From assembly GCA_021736985.1 (NCBI GenBank), contig JAIPEW010000004.1:62001-126000 (forward strand): a stretch of 64,000 bases of DNA, given 5' to 3'. Each line of letters begins with the position of its first letter. Positions within the stretch are counted from its first letter, which is position 1. This DNA comes from Clostridiales bacterium (GTDB taxonomy: Bacteria; Bacillota; Desulfotomaculia; Desulfotomaculales; VENG01). The notes below the pieces were generated by a model. It worked only from the letters and a program-made list of their open reading frames with translations, was not told the origin of the DNA and did not search any database. Shown one piece after another: positions 50,778 to 59,358 of this stretch. Made by a program: the position numbers and the translations under genes.

Positions 50778-50784
50778 GTGGGTT

Positions 50785-51006
50785 CTACAGAAATCCTTTT
50801 AATTTATCTACAGCATTTTTATCACCGGAAGCAGCAGACAGGTTTTCTTGTTTTACTTCCTTATAAAGTTCGCTGCGCAGTATGGTGAGGTCTTTGGGGG
50901 CGTCAATGCCTATCTTTACGAAGTCTTCCCCGGTTTCTAGAATGGTGACTTTTATATCGTCACCGAGCATTATTTCCTGGTTTTTCTTGCGAGAGAGGAC
51001 CAGCAT
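50785..51006 (-). CDS. csrA: CsrA, full-length translational regulator
   Basis: This 73-residue protein (MLVLSRKKNQEIMLGDDIKV, then IGIDAPKDLTILRSELYKEV) is a canonical CsrA with Arg44 and a 20-residue tail. Its start overlaps the fliW stop, as in most Firmicutes and Spirochaetes. It represses flagellin translation and is antagonised by FliW. It differs clearly from the two small paralogs near 41 kb. Confidence 0.95.
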   Translation of the reverse strand: MLVLSRKKNQEIMLGDDIKVTILETGEDFVKIGIDAPKDLTILRSELYKEVKQENLSAASGDKNAVDKLKGFL

Positions 51007-51437
51007 TATGCTCCCTCCCCGCCAGATACTTTTTCCTTTATGTTTTCAGGAAAAAGCCTGTGTTTTGTGGTATATATAGAACCGTTGAGAATAACCTGCT
51101 TGCCTTTTTTTAGCTTCGGGTTAATTATTATTGGGGCCACTAAATTGGCCGTGGTATCAGCAGGATTATCCTCCGGTATGGTGATTGTTGTTAAAAGCAC
51201 TACTTCAGAAGGTTTTTCTATCTCCAGTTCTTCTATTACTTCATCAGGAATGTTAATGTCGTATTCCTTGAAGAATTGGAACGGGTTAACTACCAGCAAA
51301 GATACTTCCGGTCCATCCAGCGATTGCAGGTGCTGAATATCCCGGGTACCTTCCACGGGCAGTAATATAAAACGGTGTATATTTTCAAAACCCGGTATAC
51401 CACCGGGAAAGTTTATTACTGTGTTTTGAGATTCCAA
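51006..51437 (-). CDS. fliW: FliW, CsrA antagonist and flagellin sensor
   Basis: This 143-residue protein has the FliW sequences INFPGGIPGFENIHRFILLP and VNPFQFFKEYDINIPDEVIEEL, with the length of the family. FliW binds either CsrA or flagellin; when flagellin is exported, FliW is freed and inhibits CsrA. The order fliW-csrA-flagellin is the classic partner-switch arrangement. Confidence 0.95.
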   Translation of the reverse strand: MESQNTVINFPGGIPGFENIHRFILLPVEGTRDIQHLQSLDGPEVSLLVVNPFQFFKEYDINIPDEVIEELEIEKPSEVVLLTTITIPEDNPADTTANLVAPIIINPKLKKGKQVILNGSIYTTKHRLFPENIKEKVSGGEGA

Positions 51438-51457
51438 GGCTCAAAGCCCCCTTTTCA

Positions 51458-51486
51458 TTTACTTGAATAGAAATATGGTTTATAAT
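51458..51486 (+). promoter_or_regulatory. Candidate sigmaA-type promoter of the lone nucleotidyltransferase gene
   Basis: TTTACT (51458-51463) and a perfect TATAAT (51481-51486) are separated by 17 bases, 35 bases upstream of the ATG at 51521. It is divergent from fliW. Confidence 0.6.
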
Positions 51487-51520
51487 AAGGTAAAATATGT
51501 AACAGTTCAGGTGTATATTT

Positions 51521-51922
51521 ATGCATATCAAAGATAAATTAAACAGTTATTCCTTTGTTGAATTTTGCCGCAGCAAATCAATCGAACTTGCAGTTTTGTT
51601 CGGTTCGCGAGCCCTGGGGCAGGCCAGGCAAGACAGCGACTGGGATATAGCTTTTTTACTTAAAAAAGACTGCTTGCCCCGTTCGGGTATTGAAGTAAAC
51701 AGGTTAAAGCGAGAACTGATCAAAGATTTATCTGCATTCCTGGAAACATCTAAAATTGACCTGGTACTATTAAACCATGTTTCTCCCCTGTTAAGGTTCC
51801 AGGTAGCACGTACAGGCTGCCCGGTTTATCAAGAATATCCCGGCAGGTTTGCTGACTTTGCATCCCTGGCCCTGCGCCAGAACGAAGATTATAAGTTAAT
51901 ACTACAAAAAAGTTACTACTAA
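51521..51922 (+). CDS. MntA-like nucleotidyltransferase, without HepT partner
   Basis: This 133-residue protein has the minimal nucleotidyltransferase motif VLFGSRALGQARQDSDWDIAFLL (GS-x10-DWD). It is inserted alone, in the opposite direction, between fliW and the FlaG-like gene, with its own promoter and terminator. No HEPN-type gene is adjacent, unlike the pairs near 33 kb. A role as an orphan antitoxin or unrelated nucleotidyltransferase cannot be told from sequence. Confidence 0.75.
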   Translation: MHIKDKLNSYSFVEFCRSKSIELAVLFGSRALGQARQDSDWDIAFLLKKDCLPRSGIEVNRLKRELIKDLSAFLETSKIDLVLLNHVSPLLRFQVARTGCPVYQEYPGRFADFASLALRQNEDYKLILQKSYY

Positions 51923-51923
51923 C

Positions 51924-51950
51924 AAAAAGGCTGCCCGGCGGCAGCCTTTT
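51924..51950. terminator. Bidirectional intrinsic terminator
   Basis: AAGGCTGCC and GGCAGCCTT form a nine-pair stem with a four-base loop, with A5 on one side and T4 on the other. It serves both the nucleotidyltransferase gene and the converging flgK-flgL-flaG-like transcript. Confidence 0.85.
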
Positions 51951-52338
51951 AGAAATATTGGTCTATGAATACGCCTATATTGCTGTCCATTTTTTCCATC
52001 ATTTGCGGTAATTCTTCTGTTCCTACTTCTTTAACTTTGCCGCTGTCCGTGTTTTTTATTTCAATTGAAGTACTTCCTTCAATTGAAGTACTTCCTTCAT
52101 TCTTTTTGACTGCGAAATCCAGCGGCAGGTTGTGCATGCGCGCGTTTTCGTTCAGTTTATCAACGGCCTTGTTCAAAAAGTTCTCGTTTAGCTCTGTTTT
52201 TATACCCTTTTCATTTTTATGCTGTTTTTCAGTACCGTCCGGCTTTTGTTTCTGGTGCTCTTGCTGTATCTTATCGGCCACGTCCTTGTGGGTTGCATAT
52301 CCCTGCAATCCACCTGCTCCTATTTTCACCCGGAACAC
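51949..52338 (-). CDS. FlaG-like protein, diverged
   Basis: The C-terminal half has FlaG features: LNKAVDKLNENARMHNLPLDFAV, then IEIKNTDSGKVKEVGTEELPQMM. The N-terminal half is polar and Lys/Gln-rich. An 18-base tandem duplication (52061-52096) gives the residue repeat STSIEGSTSIE in the domain. It follows flgL by 6 bases and ends the flagellar operon. It is longer and less typical than the FlaG near 24.8 kb. Confidence 0.65.
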   Translation of the reverse strand: MFRVKIGAGGLQGYATHKDVADKIQQEHQKQKPDGTEKQHKNEKGIKTELNENFLNKAVDKLNENARMHNLPLDFAVKKNEGSTSIEGSTSIEIKNTDSGKVKEVGTEELPQMMEKMDSNIGVFIDQYF

Positions 52339-52344
52339 CTCCTT

Positions 52345-53352
52345 TTACTTGAGGAAATTTAAGAGGCTGGTTTGCAGCATCCTGCTTCCTGCTGCCATTG
52401 ATGCCTGGTAGGTCATTTGCTGTTCGCTTAATTCAATGGAAAGCTTGGATATATCTGCAGATTCTATGTTTTCCATTACCTGGGTAAGCCTTATTTCTTT
52501 GCCCGTCATCTGCTCTTTTACTGATTCAAAGTGGCGGGTACGGGCCCCAATCTTGGTGCGGTACTCCAGCACATTATCTCTCTGTGCCTGAATCTTATCT
52601 ATAAAATCGCTCAGCTTCCCGGATTCTCCCTGGTTCAAAAGATCCCTTAACTTGAACATAGTATTAAAAAGGCCCTTCTCATCGGCGTCAAAACTCCCTG
52701 CTTCGGGAAGAGAGGATGCATTGCCAACTTCAGCACTGCCGCTGTTCATTAATACTGCCTGGTCTACTTTGCCAAACACACCGGGCTGTGCCGAGCTGTC
52801 GTCAAGTACGCTGGGAGCATCCACCATATGTTCGGACATGCTGGCTATTTCCCTCTTAATTCTCTGCATATCACCGTGGAATTCAATTACATCACTGCTG
52901 GGGCGCCTGAAAGGCGGAGAATCATTATCTCTACCGGCGAAAATATATTTTCCCCCTGCAGTACTGTTAGCAACATCAATCACCTCGTCAATCAACTTAT
53001 CAACCTGGTCTCCCAGCGCCTGCATATCTTCCTGCGTCATGGTTCCGTTTGCTCCCTGCACCGCCAGTTCATTACACTGTGCCATTATGTCCCCTGCAGT
53101 ACCCAGTGCTGCATCTGCAGTATTCAAGTAAGAAAGCCCGTCATTGATATTCTGCTTGTACTGGTTGTTTATTTCCTTCTGCTGCTTTACGGACAGCAGT
53201 TTACTAATGTCAGTAGGACTGTCGCTGGGTTTTAAAATAGTACTCCCGGTAGAAAGCTGCTGCTGAGTACGGCTCAACCTGGAAAGATTCTCTTGTATAT
53301 AATTTTTTACGTTATTACTCATCATCTGGTTGGTAACGCGCACCGGGCCCAT
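52345..53352 (-). CDS. flgL: FlgL, hook-filament junction protein
   Basis: This 335-residue protein has flagellin-like ends: RVTNQMMSNNVKNYIQENLSRLSRTQQQLSTG at the N-terminus (key motif QQLSTG) and LSIELSEQQMTYQASMAAGSRMLQTSLLNFL at the C-terminus. The segment NSTAGGKYIFAGRDNDSPPF is a FlgL signature. FlgL joins FlgK at the hook-filament junction. In Bacillus the flgKL-fliW-csrA genes are also linked. Confidence 0.95.
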   Translation of the reverse strand: MGPVRVTNQMMSNNVKNYIQENLSRLSRTQQQLSTGSTILKPSDSPTDISKLLSVKQQKEINNQYKQNINDGLSYLNTADAALGTAGDIMAQCNELAVQGANGTMTQEDMQALGDQVDKLIDEVIDVANSTAGGKYIFAGRDNDSPPFRRPSSDVIEFHGDMQRIKREIASMSEHMVDAPSVLDDSSAQPGVFGKVDQAVLMNSGSAEVGNASSLPEAGSFDADEKGLFNTMFKLRDLLNQGESGKLSDFIDKIQAQRDNVLEYRTKIGARTRHFESVKEQMTGKEIRLTQVMENIESADISKLSIELSEQQMTYQASMAAGSRMLQTSLLNFLK

Positions 53353-53364
53353 CCCCCTTTTTAT

Positions 53365-55134
53365 TTATACAGCCATGCGGTTTATAAGTGTATCCAGTAA
53401 ATTATCAACAGTAGTCATCACCCGTGCTGATGCCTGGTAGCCGTACTGGAACTGTATTATCTGGCTCAACTCTTCATCCAGTGATACGCCGGAAACTGAT
53501 TCCTGCAGCCCTTTTGACTGCTGGAGTATCGCATCCTGGTTTTCAACCATGCTGCCGGCCGACTTAACCTCGGAACCAATCTTAGAAATAAATCCCTGGT
53601 ATTCACCGCCGAGTGTATTGGAGAGGCCGAGAACATCCCTGTCATCTTCATTTTCCGGATCATACGAGAAATCTTTCCCTTTTAAATCTATCGTGCTGAA
53701 AGAATCACTTGACTTTACTGCTACCCTGGTCTCGATACCTTTACCTGCAAATTCCTCGTTTATAATATTTTCTAAGCTGCTGATCGAGGGGGTGTTATTA
53801 TCCCAGTCAGTAGTTACAGTCATTGTTTTTGCATTTTTATCATAGCTAGCTTCTGCATCAGTGCTGCCGCCGTCCTGTTTAAACTCAAAATTAACATCTT
53901 TAAAAATATTTGATTCATTTGCCTGGGTGATATTTATCTCCCCGCTTGCAGTGCTTCTTATAATACCAGGGACTTCTTCCCGGTTCTGCAGGCGGGCAAT
54001 ATTCAGTGCCTGAGTTCCATCCAGCCCTGCCGGGCTATTTATGTATTCATTGTTCACGTAAATATTGGCAGCACCTTCATCTCCCTTGAACTCCAAAAAA
54101 TTGCTAGCTCCACCGTTATCAGGAGAATAAAGTGCATTAACTGCATTAGCAGCAGAAACGGCAAGTTTATCTATATCATCTATGTAATTATTGTTGCTCT
54201 GCCATGCAGAGATCGTCCCTACCAGGCTGCCGCTGCCGTTATTAATTATATCTTCACCGGTAAGTGTTATATTCTCACCACCAGATTTTAGCGTCATATC
54301 ACTGCCGGACAATTCTACGCTTGCTGTATTTCTTACCACCTGTTTGCCGGCACCGCTAATTAATTTGACCTGGGAATCACCGTAAGACATGGTTACTTTG
54401 ATGCCGCCGTCTTCATTTATTTCCTGTACCCTGACCGGTATATACCCGGCAAGCTCGTTGAGCATGCCGTCCCGCTTGTCCAGCATGTCGTTGGGTTCCT
54501 GGCCCTGCCTTCTGACGCTGGTAATATTTTCTGTAACATCTTTTATTTGCCCGGTTAATTCATTAACCCGTGATACTATATCACCTATTTTACCACTTTT
54601 TATTTTTTCCCCGTCTTTTGTACTGCCCGTAATGCTTTCTTCAACATTAACCAGCTGCTGGTTAGAATCCCTTAAAAGCCTGGATAATTCTTTTCCCGAT
54701 TCAACAACTGCAGATTTTATACCTGCATCCTGGGGGCTGTTGTTCAGGTCGTGCCAGTCGCTAAAGAAGTTTACCATTACCTTCTGCAACCCCCGGCCTT
54801 CCGGTTCCGGGAATATGGACTCTACCTGCTCCAGCACTGTTTGCCTGCCTTCCCAGAATTTCATGGAAGACGTGGAATCACGCACCTGCGAGTCCAGGTA
54901 CTCGTTGCGTATGCGCCTTATCTCCTGTACTTCTACGCCAGTTCCCAGGGAAGACCCAATTTGCAGTGAAGTAGTAGATAAAGGAGTAGAAACAGAGTGT
55001 ACCGCCTCTTGACGACTGTAATCAGAGTTATTAGCATTGGCTATATTGTGTCCTGCTGTATCCATGGATTTTCTATTGGCCGTGATTCCTCGCCTGGCTA
55101 TTTCCAGGCCTAAAAATGTTCCCGGTCCAGACAT
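53365..55134 (-). CDS. flgK: FlgK, hook-associated protein 1
   Basis: This 589-residue protein begins with FLGLEIARRGITANRKSMD and HNIANANNSDYSRQEAV, and ends with SLDEELSQIIQFQYGYQASARVMTTVDNLLD, both diagnostic. The centre (about 300-500) is a variable insertion. It follows flgN by 13 bases and precedes flgL by 12. Confidence 0.96.
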   Translation of the reverse strand: MSGPGTFLGLEIARRGITANRKSMDTAGHNIANANNSDYSRQEAVHSVSTPLSTTSLQIGSSLGTGVEVQEIRRIRNEYLDSQVRDSTSSMKFWEGRQTVLEQVESIFPEPEGRGLQKVMVNFFSDWHDLNNSPQDAGIKSAVVESGKELSRLLRDSNQQLVNVEESITGSTKDGEKIKSGKIGDIVSRVNELTGQIKDVTENITSVRRQGQEPNDMLDKRDGMLNELAGYIPVRVQEINEDGGIKVTMSYGDSQVKLISGAGKQVVRNTASVELSGSDMTLKSGGENITLTGEDIINNGSGSLVGTISAWQSNNNYIDDIDKLAVSAANAVNALYSPDNGGASNFLEFKGDEGAANIYVNNEYINSPAGLDGTQALNIARLQNREEVPGIIRSTASGEINITQANESNIFKDVNFEFKQDGGSTDAEASYDKNAKTMTVTTDWDNNTPSISSLENIINEEFAGKGIETRVAVKSSDSFSTIDLKGKDFSYDPENEDDRDVLGLSNTLGGEYQGFISKIGSEVKSAGSMVENQDAILQQSKGLQESVSGVSLDEELSQIIQFQYGYQASARVMTTVDNLLDTLINRMAV

Positions 55135-55147
55135 TTTTACACCTACT

Positions 55148-55642
55148 TCAAATCTTTTTATTTATCTTAGACTTTGCATTAGAAGTTTGTTTTCTCTTGC
55201 CGTCACTGGCATAATTGTTTTCCTGCGGCTGAAAAAGCTTTAACATAAAATCTGTAAAACCAAGGGCTTGCCTGGCCATGGTACGGCAAAATTCATTTGT
55301 TTCTTTTAAAATATACATTTTTTTCTGCAAAGATGTTCCCGCTGCTTGCAATTTTTCGCGTGCTTCTTCTCCCGCGTATACAAGTAAATCCCGCAGCGCA
55401 GTCTCTACGGGCAATTCCAGGTTTTCTTCCAGTTCTTTTTGTACCTGCATGCGCTTCTCTTCCAGGTAAGCCAGGTTAGTTGAAATCTCTTCTTGCCTGG
55501 CCACAACCTGCTGAAGCTGGCAGGTATTATTCTGGCGCATGCACTCTATCTGTTCTCCTGCAGTAGATATAAGCTGCTCTATACACTCTTCCTGCTGCAC
55601 CATTAAATTATGTAATTCTAAAAAACGCTGTTCATTTTGCAT
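55148..55642 (-). CDS. flgN: FlgN, chaperone of FlgK and FlgL
   Basis: This 164-residue protein is helical and coiled-coil-like, with LHNLMVQQEECIEQLISTAGEQIECM and RQEEISTNLAYLEEKRMQVQ patterns as in FlgN. It escorts FlgK and FlgL to FlhA. It lies between flgM and flgK, its usual place. The last 25 residues are Lys/Asn-rich. Confidence 0.88.
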   Translation of the reverse strand: MQNEQRFLELHNLMVQQEECIEQLISTAGEQIECMRQNNTCQLQQVVARQEEISTNLAYLEEKRMQVQKELEENLELPVETALRDLLVYAGEEAREKLQAAGTSLQKKMYILKETNEFCRTMARQALGFTDFMLKLFQPQENNYASDGKRKQTSNAKSKINKKI

Positions 55643-55648
55643 ATTTAT

Positions 55649-55945
55649 TTACACCTTTTCATCCAGGGTAAAATCGTTTATTATTCCCTCTGCTATTTTT
55701 TCCGAGGATGGCTTATAAGTACCGTTATCAACTTTAGTTTTTATGGATTCTACGAGTTTCTCCCTTACCCCGGTTTGTTCTTTCATTTTTTCAAGGTAGG
55801 CCCGGATTTCCTTCGCCTCATTCGACAGCTCCAGGCGATCACCCTGCCGGGCCCCACCGGTCCCCGGATTCTTCTCGCCCTTATTTGAACGGGCCTGGTT
55901 ATTATAGCTGTCTATGGCCTTAGAAATATTGGGATTTATCTTCAT
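55649..55945 (-). CDS. flgM: FlgM, anti-sigma28 factor
   Basis: This 98-residue protein has the FlgM pattern: a short N-terminal motif (INPNISKAIDSY), then GDRLELSNEAKEIRAYLEKM and IKTKVDNGTYKPSSEKIAEGI. FlgM binds sigma28 until it is exported through the finished hook. It precedes flgN by 6 bases. Confidence 0.93.
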   Translation of the reverse strand: MKINPNISKAIDSYNNQARSNKGEKNPGTGGARQGDRLELSNEAKEIRAYLEKMKEQTGVREKLVESIKTKVDNGTYKPSSEKIAEGIINDFTLDEKV

Positions 55946-55993
55946 TACCTGCCCACCTTCTTTCTTCTATTTATATATTAGAGCGTTTTACAC

Positions 55994-56082
55994 GCTCACC
56001 AGTTACCCCTACTCGCTCCGTTCACTTTGCAGGCCAAACTAAAGCTCAGGCTCAAGTCGCTCATACGGGGTAAGCGGTGAGC
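55994..56082. repeat. Long inverted repeat between cheB and flgM
   Basis: GCTCACCAGTTACCCC and GGGGTAAGCGGTGAGC form 16-base arms with two mismatches around a 57-base centre. A second short hairpin (GAGCG/CGCTC) lies beside the left arm at 55981-55997. It lies in the 243-base gap between cheB and flgM. It could be a terminator, an mRNA processing site or a small non-autonomous element. Confidence 0.7.
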
Positions 56083-56188
56083 TGTTGCAGTACGGAAATC
56101 CACCGGCTCATGCTAATATTATCTGCGTTAAAACTATATTTTACGAATTAATACTTTACTTATATATTCGGCAGGTTTAATATTTTCT

Positions 56189-57241
56189 TTATACTTTTTG
56201 CATAATTTCCGGTCCTATTTCCTGCAGCGGCAGCACATTTTGTACTGCACCGTATTCCACTGCTGCCCCGGGCATTCCAAAAACTACGCAGGTACTTTCA
56301 TCCTCGGCTATGGTATAAGCACCTGCATTTTTCATATCCAGCATACCCCTGGCACCGTCCTTGCCCATGCCGGTGAGAAGTACTCCCATAGCCCTGCTGC
56401 CGTATACTTTAGCTGCCGACATCATGGCAGCATTCACAGACGGGCGAAATTCACCGGGCCCCGGCGGAACATCAGCCTTGTCGTCCAGTTTTATAGAGAC
56501 CCCGCTGGCGGTTTTTTTAAATTGCAGCTCGTACCCTGCAGGAGCAACCAGAATACTGCTTTTTTCCACTGGATCGTTATCCACCCCGTGCCGCACCCGC
56601 AGAGAACAATTCCTGTCCAGGTGTTCGGCCATGGATTCACTAAACCCCCTGGGCAAGTGCTGCACAACTACAACGGCAGAGGAAAAATCCTGCGGCAGCA
56701 TGGGAAGCAGCTGATGCAATGCAGACGGGCCCCCTGTAGAAGAACCTATAACTACCAGGTCAACACCTCCTGTCCCGCTATTTTTAGCCTGCCCGGCAGG
56801 CAGCACAACAGGCTTTGGCTTTGTCCGTATTTTCTTAACTGCCGACGATTGGACAGTTGCAGTAATTTTGTTCACCAGCTGGCTAATTACTTTTGTCAAT
56901 TCGCCGGGACTGGAAGGCTTAGGAACAAAATCAACTGCTCCCGCTGAAAGAGCTTTCATGGTAGCCCGGGTTCCCTTGCTGGTAAGGGTGCTCAGCATTA
57001 TCACCGGCACACGGTAGCGCTTCAATAACTGCCTTAATGCTGTTATTCCGTCCATGCACGGCATTTCCACATCCATAGTAACAGCATCGGGCTTTAACCT
57101 GCATATCTTCTCTATACCTTCTTCACCATCTCTGGCTGTATCGACAACATTTATTTTCCCGGTTTCTTCAAGAAGCCTGGAAACCATGCTTCTAATTAAG
57201 GCGGAATCATCAACTACAACTACCTTAATTTGCCTCTGCAT
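56189..57241 (-). CDS. cheB: CheB, chemoreceptor methylesterase/deamidase
   Basis: A receiver domain with phospho-acceptor Asp57 (VTMDVEMPCMDG) is joined to a methylesterase domain with the catalytic GSSTGGPSAL serine, VQHLPRGFSESM histidine and LLTGMGKDGARG aspartate. The ATG at 57241 follows GGAGG and overlaps the cheA stop by 17 bases; a longer ORF to 57298 lies inside cheA. CheB removes methyl groups added by CheR and is activated by CheA. Confidence 0.96.
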   Translation of the reverse strand: MQRQIKVVVVDDSALIRSMVSRLLEETGKINVVDTARDGEEGIEKICRLKPDAVTMDVEMPCMDGITALRQLLKRYRVPVIMLSTLTSKGTRATMKALSAGAVDFVPKPSSPGELTKVISQLVNKITATVQSSAVKKIRTKPKPVVLPAGQAKNSGTGGVDLVVIGSSTGGPSALHQLLPMLPQDFSSAVVVVQHLPRGFSESMAEHLDRNCSLRVRHGVDNDPVEKSSILVAPAGYELQFKKTASGVSIKLDDKADVPPGPGEFRPSVNAAMMSAAKVYGSRAMGVLLTGMGKDGARGMLDMKNAGAYTIAEDESTCVVFGMPGAAVEYGAVQNVLPLQEIGPEIMQKV

Positions 57242-59354
57242 AAACCGTTTCCTCCGGCGAAGCTGCGCTGGCTTTTTTGATAATTCCCCTTGCATCAACT
57301 ATCAAGGCTACTTTACCGTCACCCAGAATAGTTGCCCCGGACAACCCTTCAATCTGTCCAAAATAAGAGCCCATAGACTTGATAACGATTTCCTGCTCCC
57401 CGACCAGGGAATCAACTACCACTCCAACTTTTTTATCCCCTATGCTCAGTACTACAACATACATTTTATCCTTTTGACTTTCGCCGGGTTCCTGGTTAAA
57501 TATGTTAGCAAGCCTTACCAGTGGCAGTACAGATCCCCTTATTACTACGACTTCACTGTGGCGCACCAGTTCTATGTCACCTGAATTTATTGCCAGGGTT
57601 TCAGAAATATTATTCAGCGGGAAGGCATAAGTATGTTCTCCCAGGCTCACCATCAACGAGCGTATAATAGCCAGTGTCAGGGGCAGCTTAATGGTAAAAG
57701 TAGTTCCTTCACCATGTACAGTATCAAAATACACTGCCCCGTTTATCTGCTCTATCTGGCTGCGTACTACATCCATACCTACGCCTCGCCCGGAAATATC
57801 ACTTACATTTTCAGAAGTGGAAAAACCAGGTTTAAATATATATTCCAGTACTTCCTTGTCGCCCAATCTTTCCAGCTGGTCTTTCGTAACCAGATTCCTG
57901 GAATAAATTCTCTGCCTTACCTTAGAAGGATCCATACCTTTACCGTCATCCTGCATGGTTATTATGATCTGGCTCTCTACGTAAGCAGCTTTTAAATCCA
58001 ATTTCCCGGCACGGGGCTTTCCTGCTTTTATCCTCTCTTCCGGGGTTTCTATGCCGTGATCTATAGCATTGCGCAGCAGGTGAATCAAGGGGTCACCCAG
58101 CACTTCTATCACGTTGCGGTCCAGCTCAGTTTCCTTGCCATCTATATTAAAATCTACTTCCTTATTCATTTTATGAGATATGTCCCTTACAAAACGGGGA
58201 AGGCGGTTAAAAACATGTGCAATGGGGAGCATACGTGCTTTCATGATTTCATCCTGCAGGTTTCCAGAAACCTGTCCCAGGTGCTTGGATATTTCCATTA
58301 TATTCTCTGCCAGCATATCTGAACCGTAGTATTCTTCAAAGTCTGTTACAAAGCGATCCAGCCGGGTACGATCTATTACCAGTTCCCCTACCAGGTTCAT
58401 AAGATTATCAAGCTTATCTACATCAACGCGCACCGTTTTTGAACCGTTGCTCTTTTTCTCGTTAGCAGAAACCTGCTCTTTATCATTTCCCGGCTGTTCT
58501 TTGCCGGAACCAGCATTTTCATTTCTATTTTCTTCCTGTATTTCAGCAGCAAGACTCTCCGGTATTTCTACTGCATCAACATGCACATCTTTAACTTCTG
58601 CCACGGAAAAGACAAGATTTTTTATATATTCTTGATCATTTTCAGTTAAAACCAGTACGGTAAAATAGTTTTCAAACTTGTTTTCCTGTATATCTTCCGC
58701 CGGCGGGTCGCTTTTTATAATTTCCCCGTACTGCTGCAGGTTTTCAAAAACAAGGTATGCCCTGACTTCCTTCATCTGGGTCCCTGGTTCCAGTACCGTA
58801 ATTACCCAGTAAGCATTTAACCCTTTAACCTGCGCTGCTCTTATAAGCGACGCGTCAATTTTCTCCACTTCCGGCAGTTCTTTTTCAGCAATATTAATGT
58901 TTTCCTGCGGGGCTTCTTTGTTTTCATCATTTTCTCCCGGGAAAGGCTGCGGTACATCTTCCGCCTGTGTTTGCTGTTCACTTTCCTGTATTTTCCGCAT
59001 TTTTTTTACCACGGGCCCGATATCAACTTCATCGCCCTTGCCGGTAATCTCATCACGCAGAGCATTTATGGTATCCATCGCTTCAAAAAGTAAGTCCACC
59101 AGGTACACATTTATCTCCATGGTATTCTGTCGCAGCCTGTCAAAAAGGTTCTCTATTTCATGCGTCAGCGCCGACATCTTTTCATACCCCATCAGCGCAG
59201 AAGAACCCTTAATGGTATGTGCAGCCCGAAAAATTTCCTGCAATATTTCCGGTTTTCCGCCCTCTTTTTCCAGTTCAAGCACATTATCATTTATTACTTG
59301 AATCTTCTCATCCAGTTCTTCCATGAATACAGATATTTCATCATCAGTAAACAT
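57225..59354 (-). CDS. cheA: CheA, chemotaxis histidine kinase
   Basis: Domains in order are P1 with phospho-acceptor His46 (AHTIKGSS), a P2-like CheY-binding region, the P3 dimerisation helices (TVRVDVDKLDNLMNLVGELVIDRTR), the P4 ATPase with HLLRNAIDHGIE and GRGVGMDVV, and a P5 CheW-like domain. The ATG at 59354 follows GAGGTG, four bases after the cheW stop, and gives 709 residues. CheA phosphorylates CheY and CheB. The window contains no cheY. Confidence 0.96.
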   Translation of the reverse strand: MFTDDEISVFMEELDEKIQVINDNVLELEKEGGKPEILQEIFRAAHTIKGSSALMGYEKMSALTHEIENLFDRLRQNTMEINVYLVDLLFEAMDTINALRDEITGKGDEVDIGPVVKKMRKIQESEQQTQAEDVPQPFPGENDENKEAPQENINIAEKELPEVEKIDASLIRAAQVKGLNAYWVITVLEPGTQMKEVRAYLVFENLQQYGEIIKSDPPAEDIQENKFENYFTVLVLTENDQEYIKNLVFSVAEVKDVHVDAVEIPESLAAEIQEENRNENAGSGKEQPGNDKEQVSANEKKSNGSKTVRVDVDKLDNLMNLVGELVIDRTRLDRFVTDFEEYYGSDMLAENIMEISKHLGQVSGNLQDEIMKARMLPIAHVFNRLPRFVRDISHKMNKEVDFNIDGKETELDRNVIEVLGDPLIHLLRNAIDHGIETPEERIKAGKPRAGKLDLKAAYVESQIIITMQDDGKGMDPSKVRQRIYSRNLVTKDQLERLGDKEVLEYIFKPGFSTSENVSDISGRGVGMDVVRSQIEQINGAVYFDTVHGEGTTFTIKLPLTLAIIRSLMVSLGEHTYAFPLNNISETLAINSGDIELVRHSEVVVIRGSVLPLVRLANIFNQEPGESQKDKMYVVVLSIGDKKVGVVVDSLVGEQEIVIKSMGSYFGQIEGLSGATILGDGKVALIVDARGIIKKASAASPEETVYAEAN

Positions 59355-59358
59355 CTTA

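Noticed and set aside
54389-55012. Open frame of 207 codons on the plus strand inside flgK
   Set aside because: It is antisense to a well-supported gene, has no ribosome binding site and has a low-complexity Ser/Leu/Pro composition typical of a shadow frame.
56198-56947. Open frame of 249 codons on the plus strand inside cheB
   Set aside because: It is antisense to catalytic motifs of cheB, is rich in His, Cys and Arg, and has no recognisable domain.
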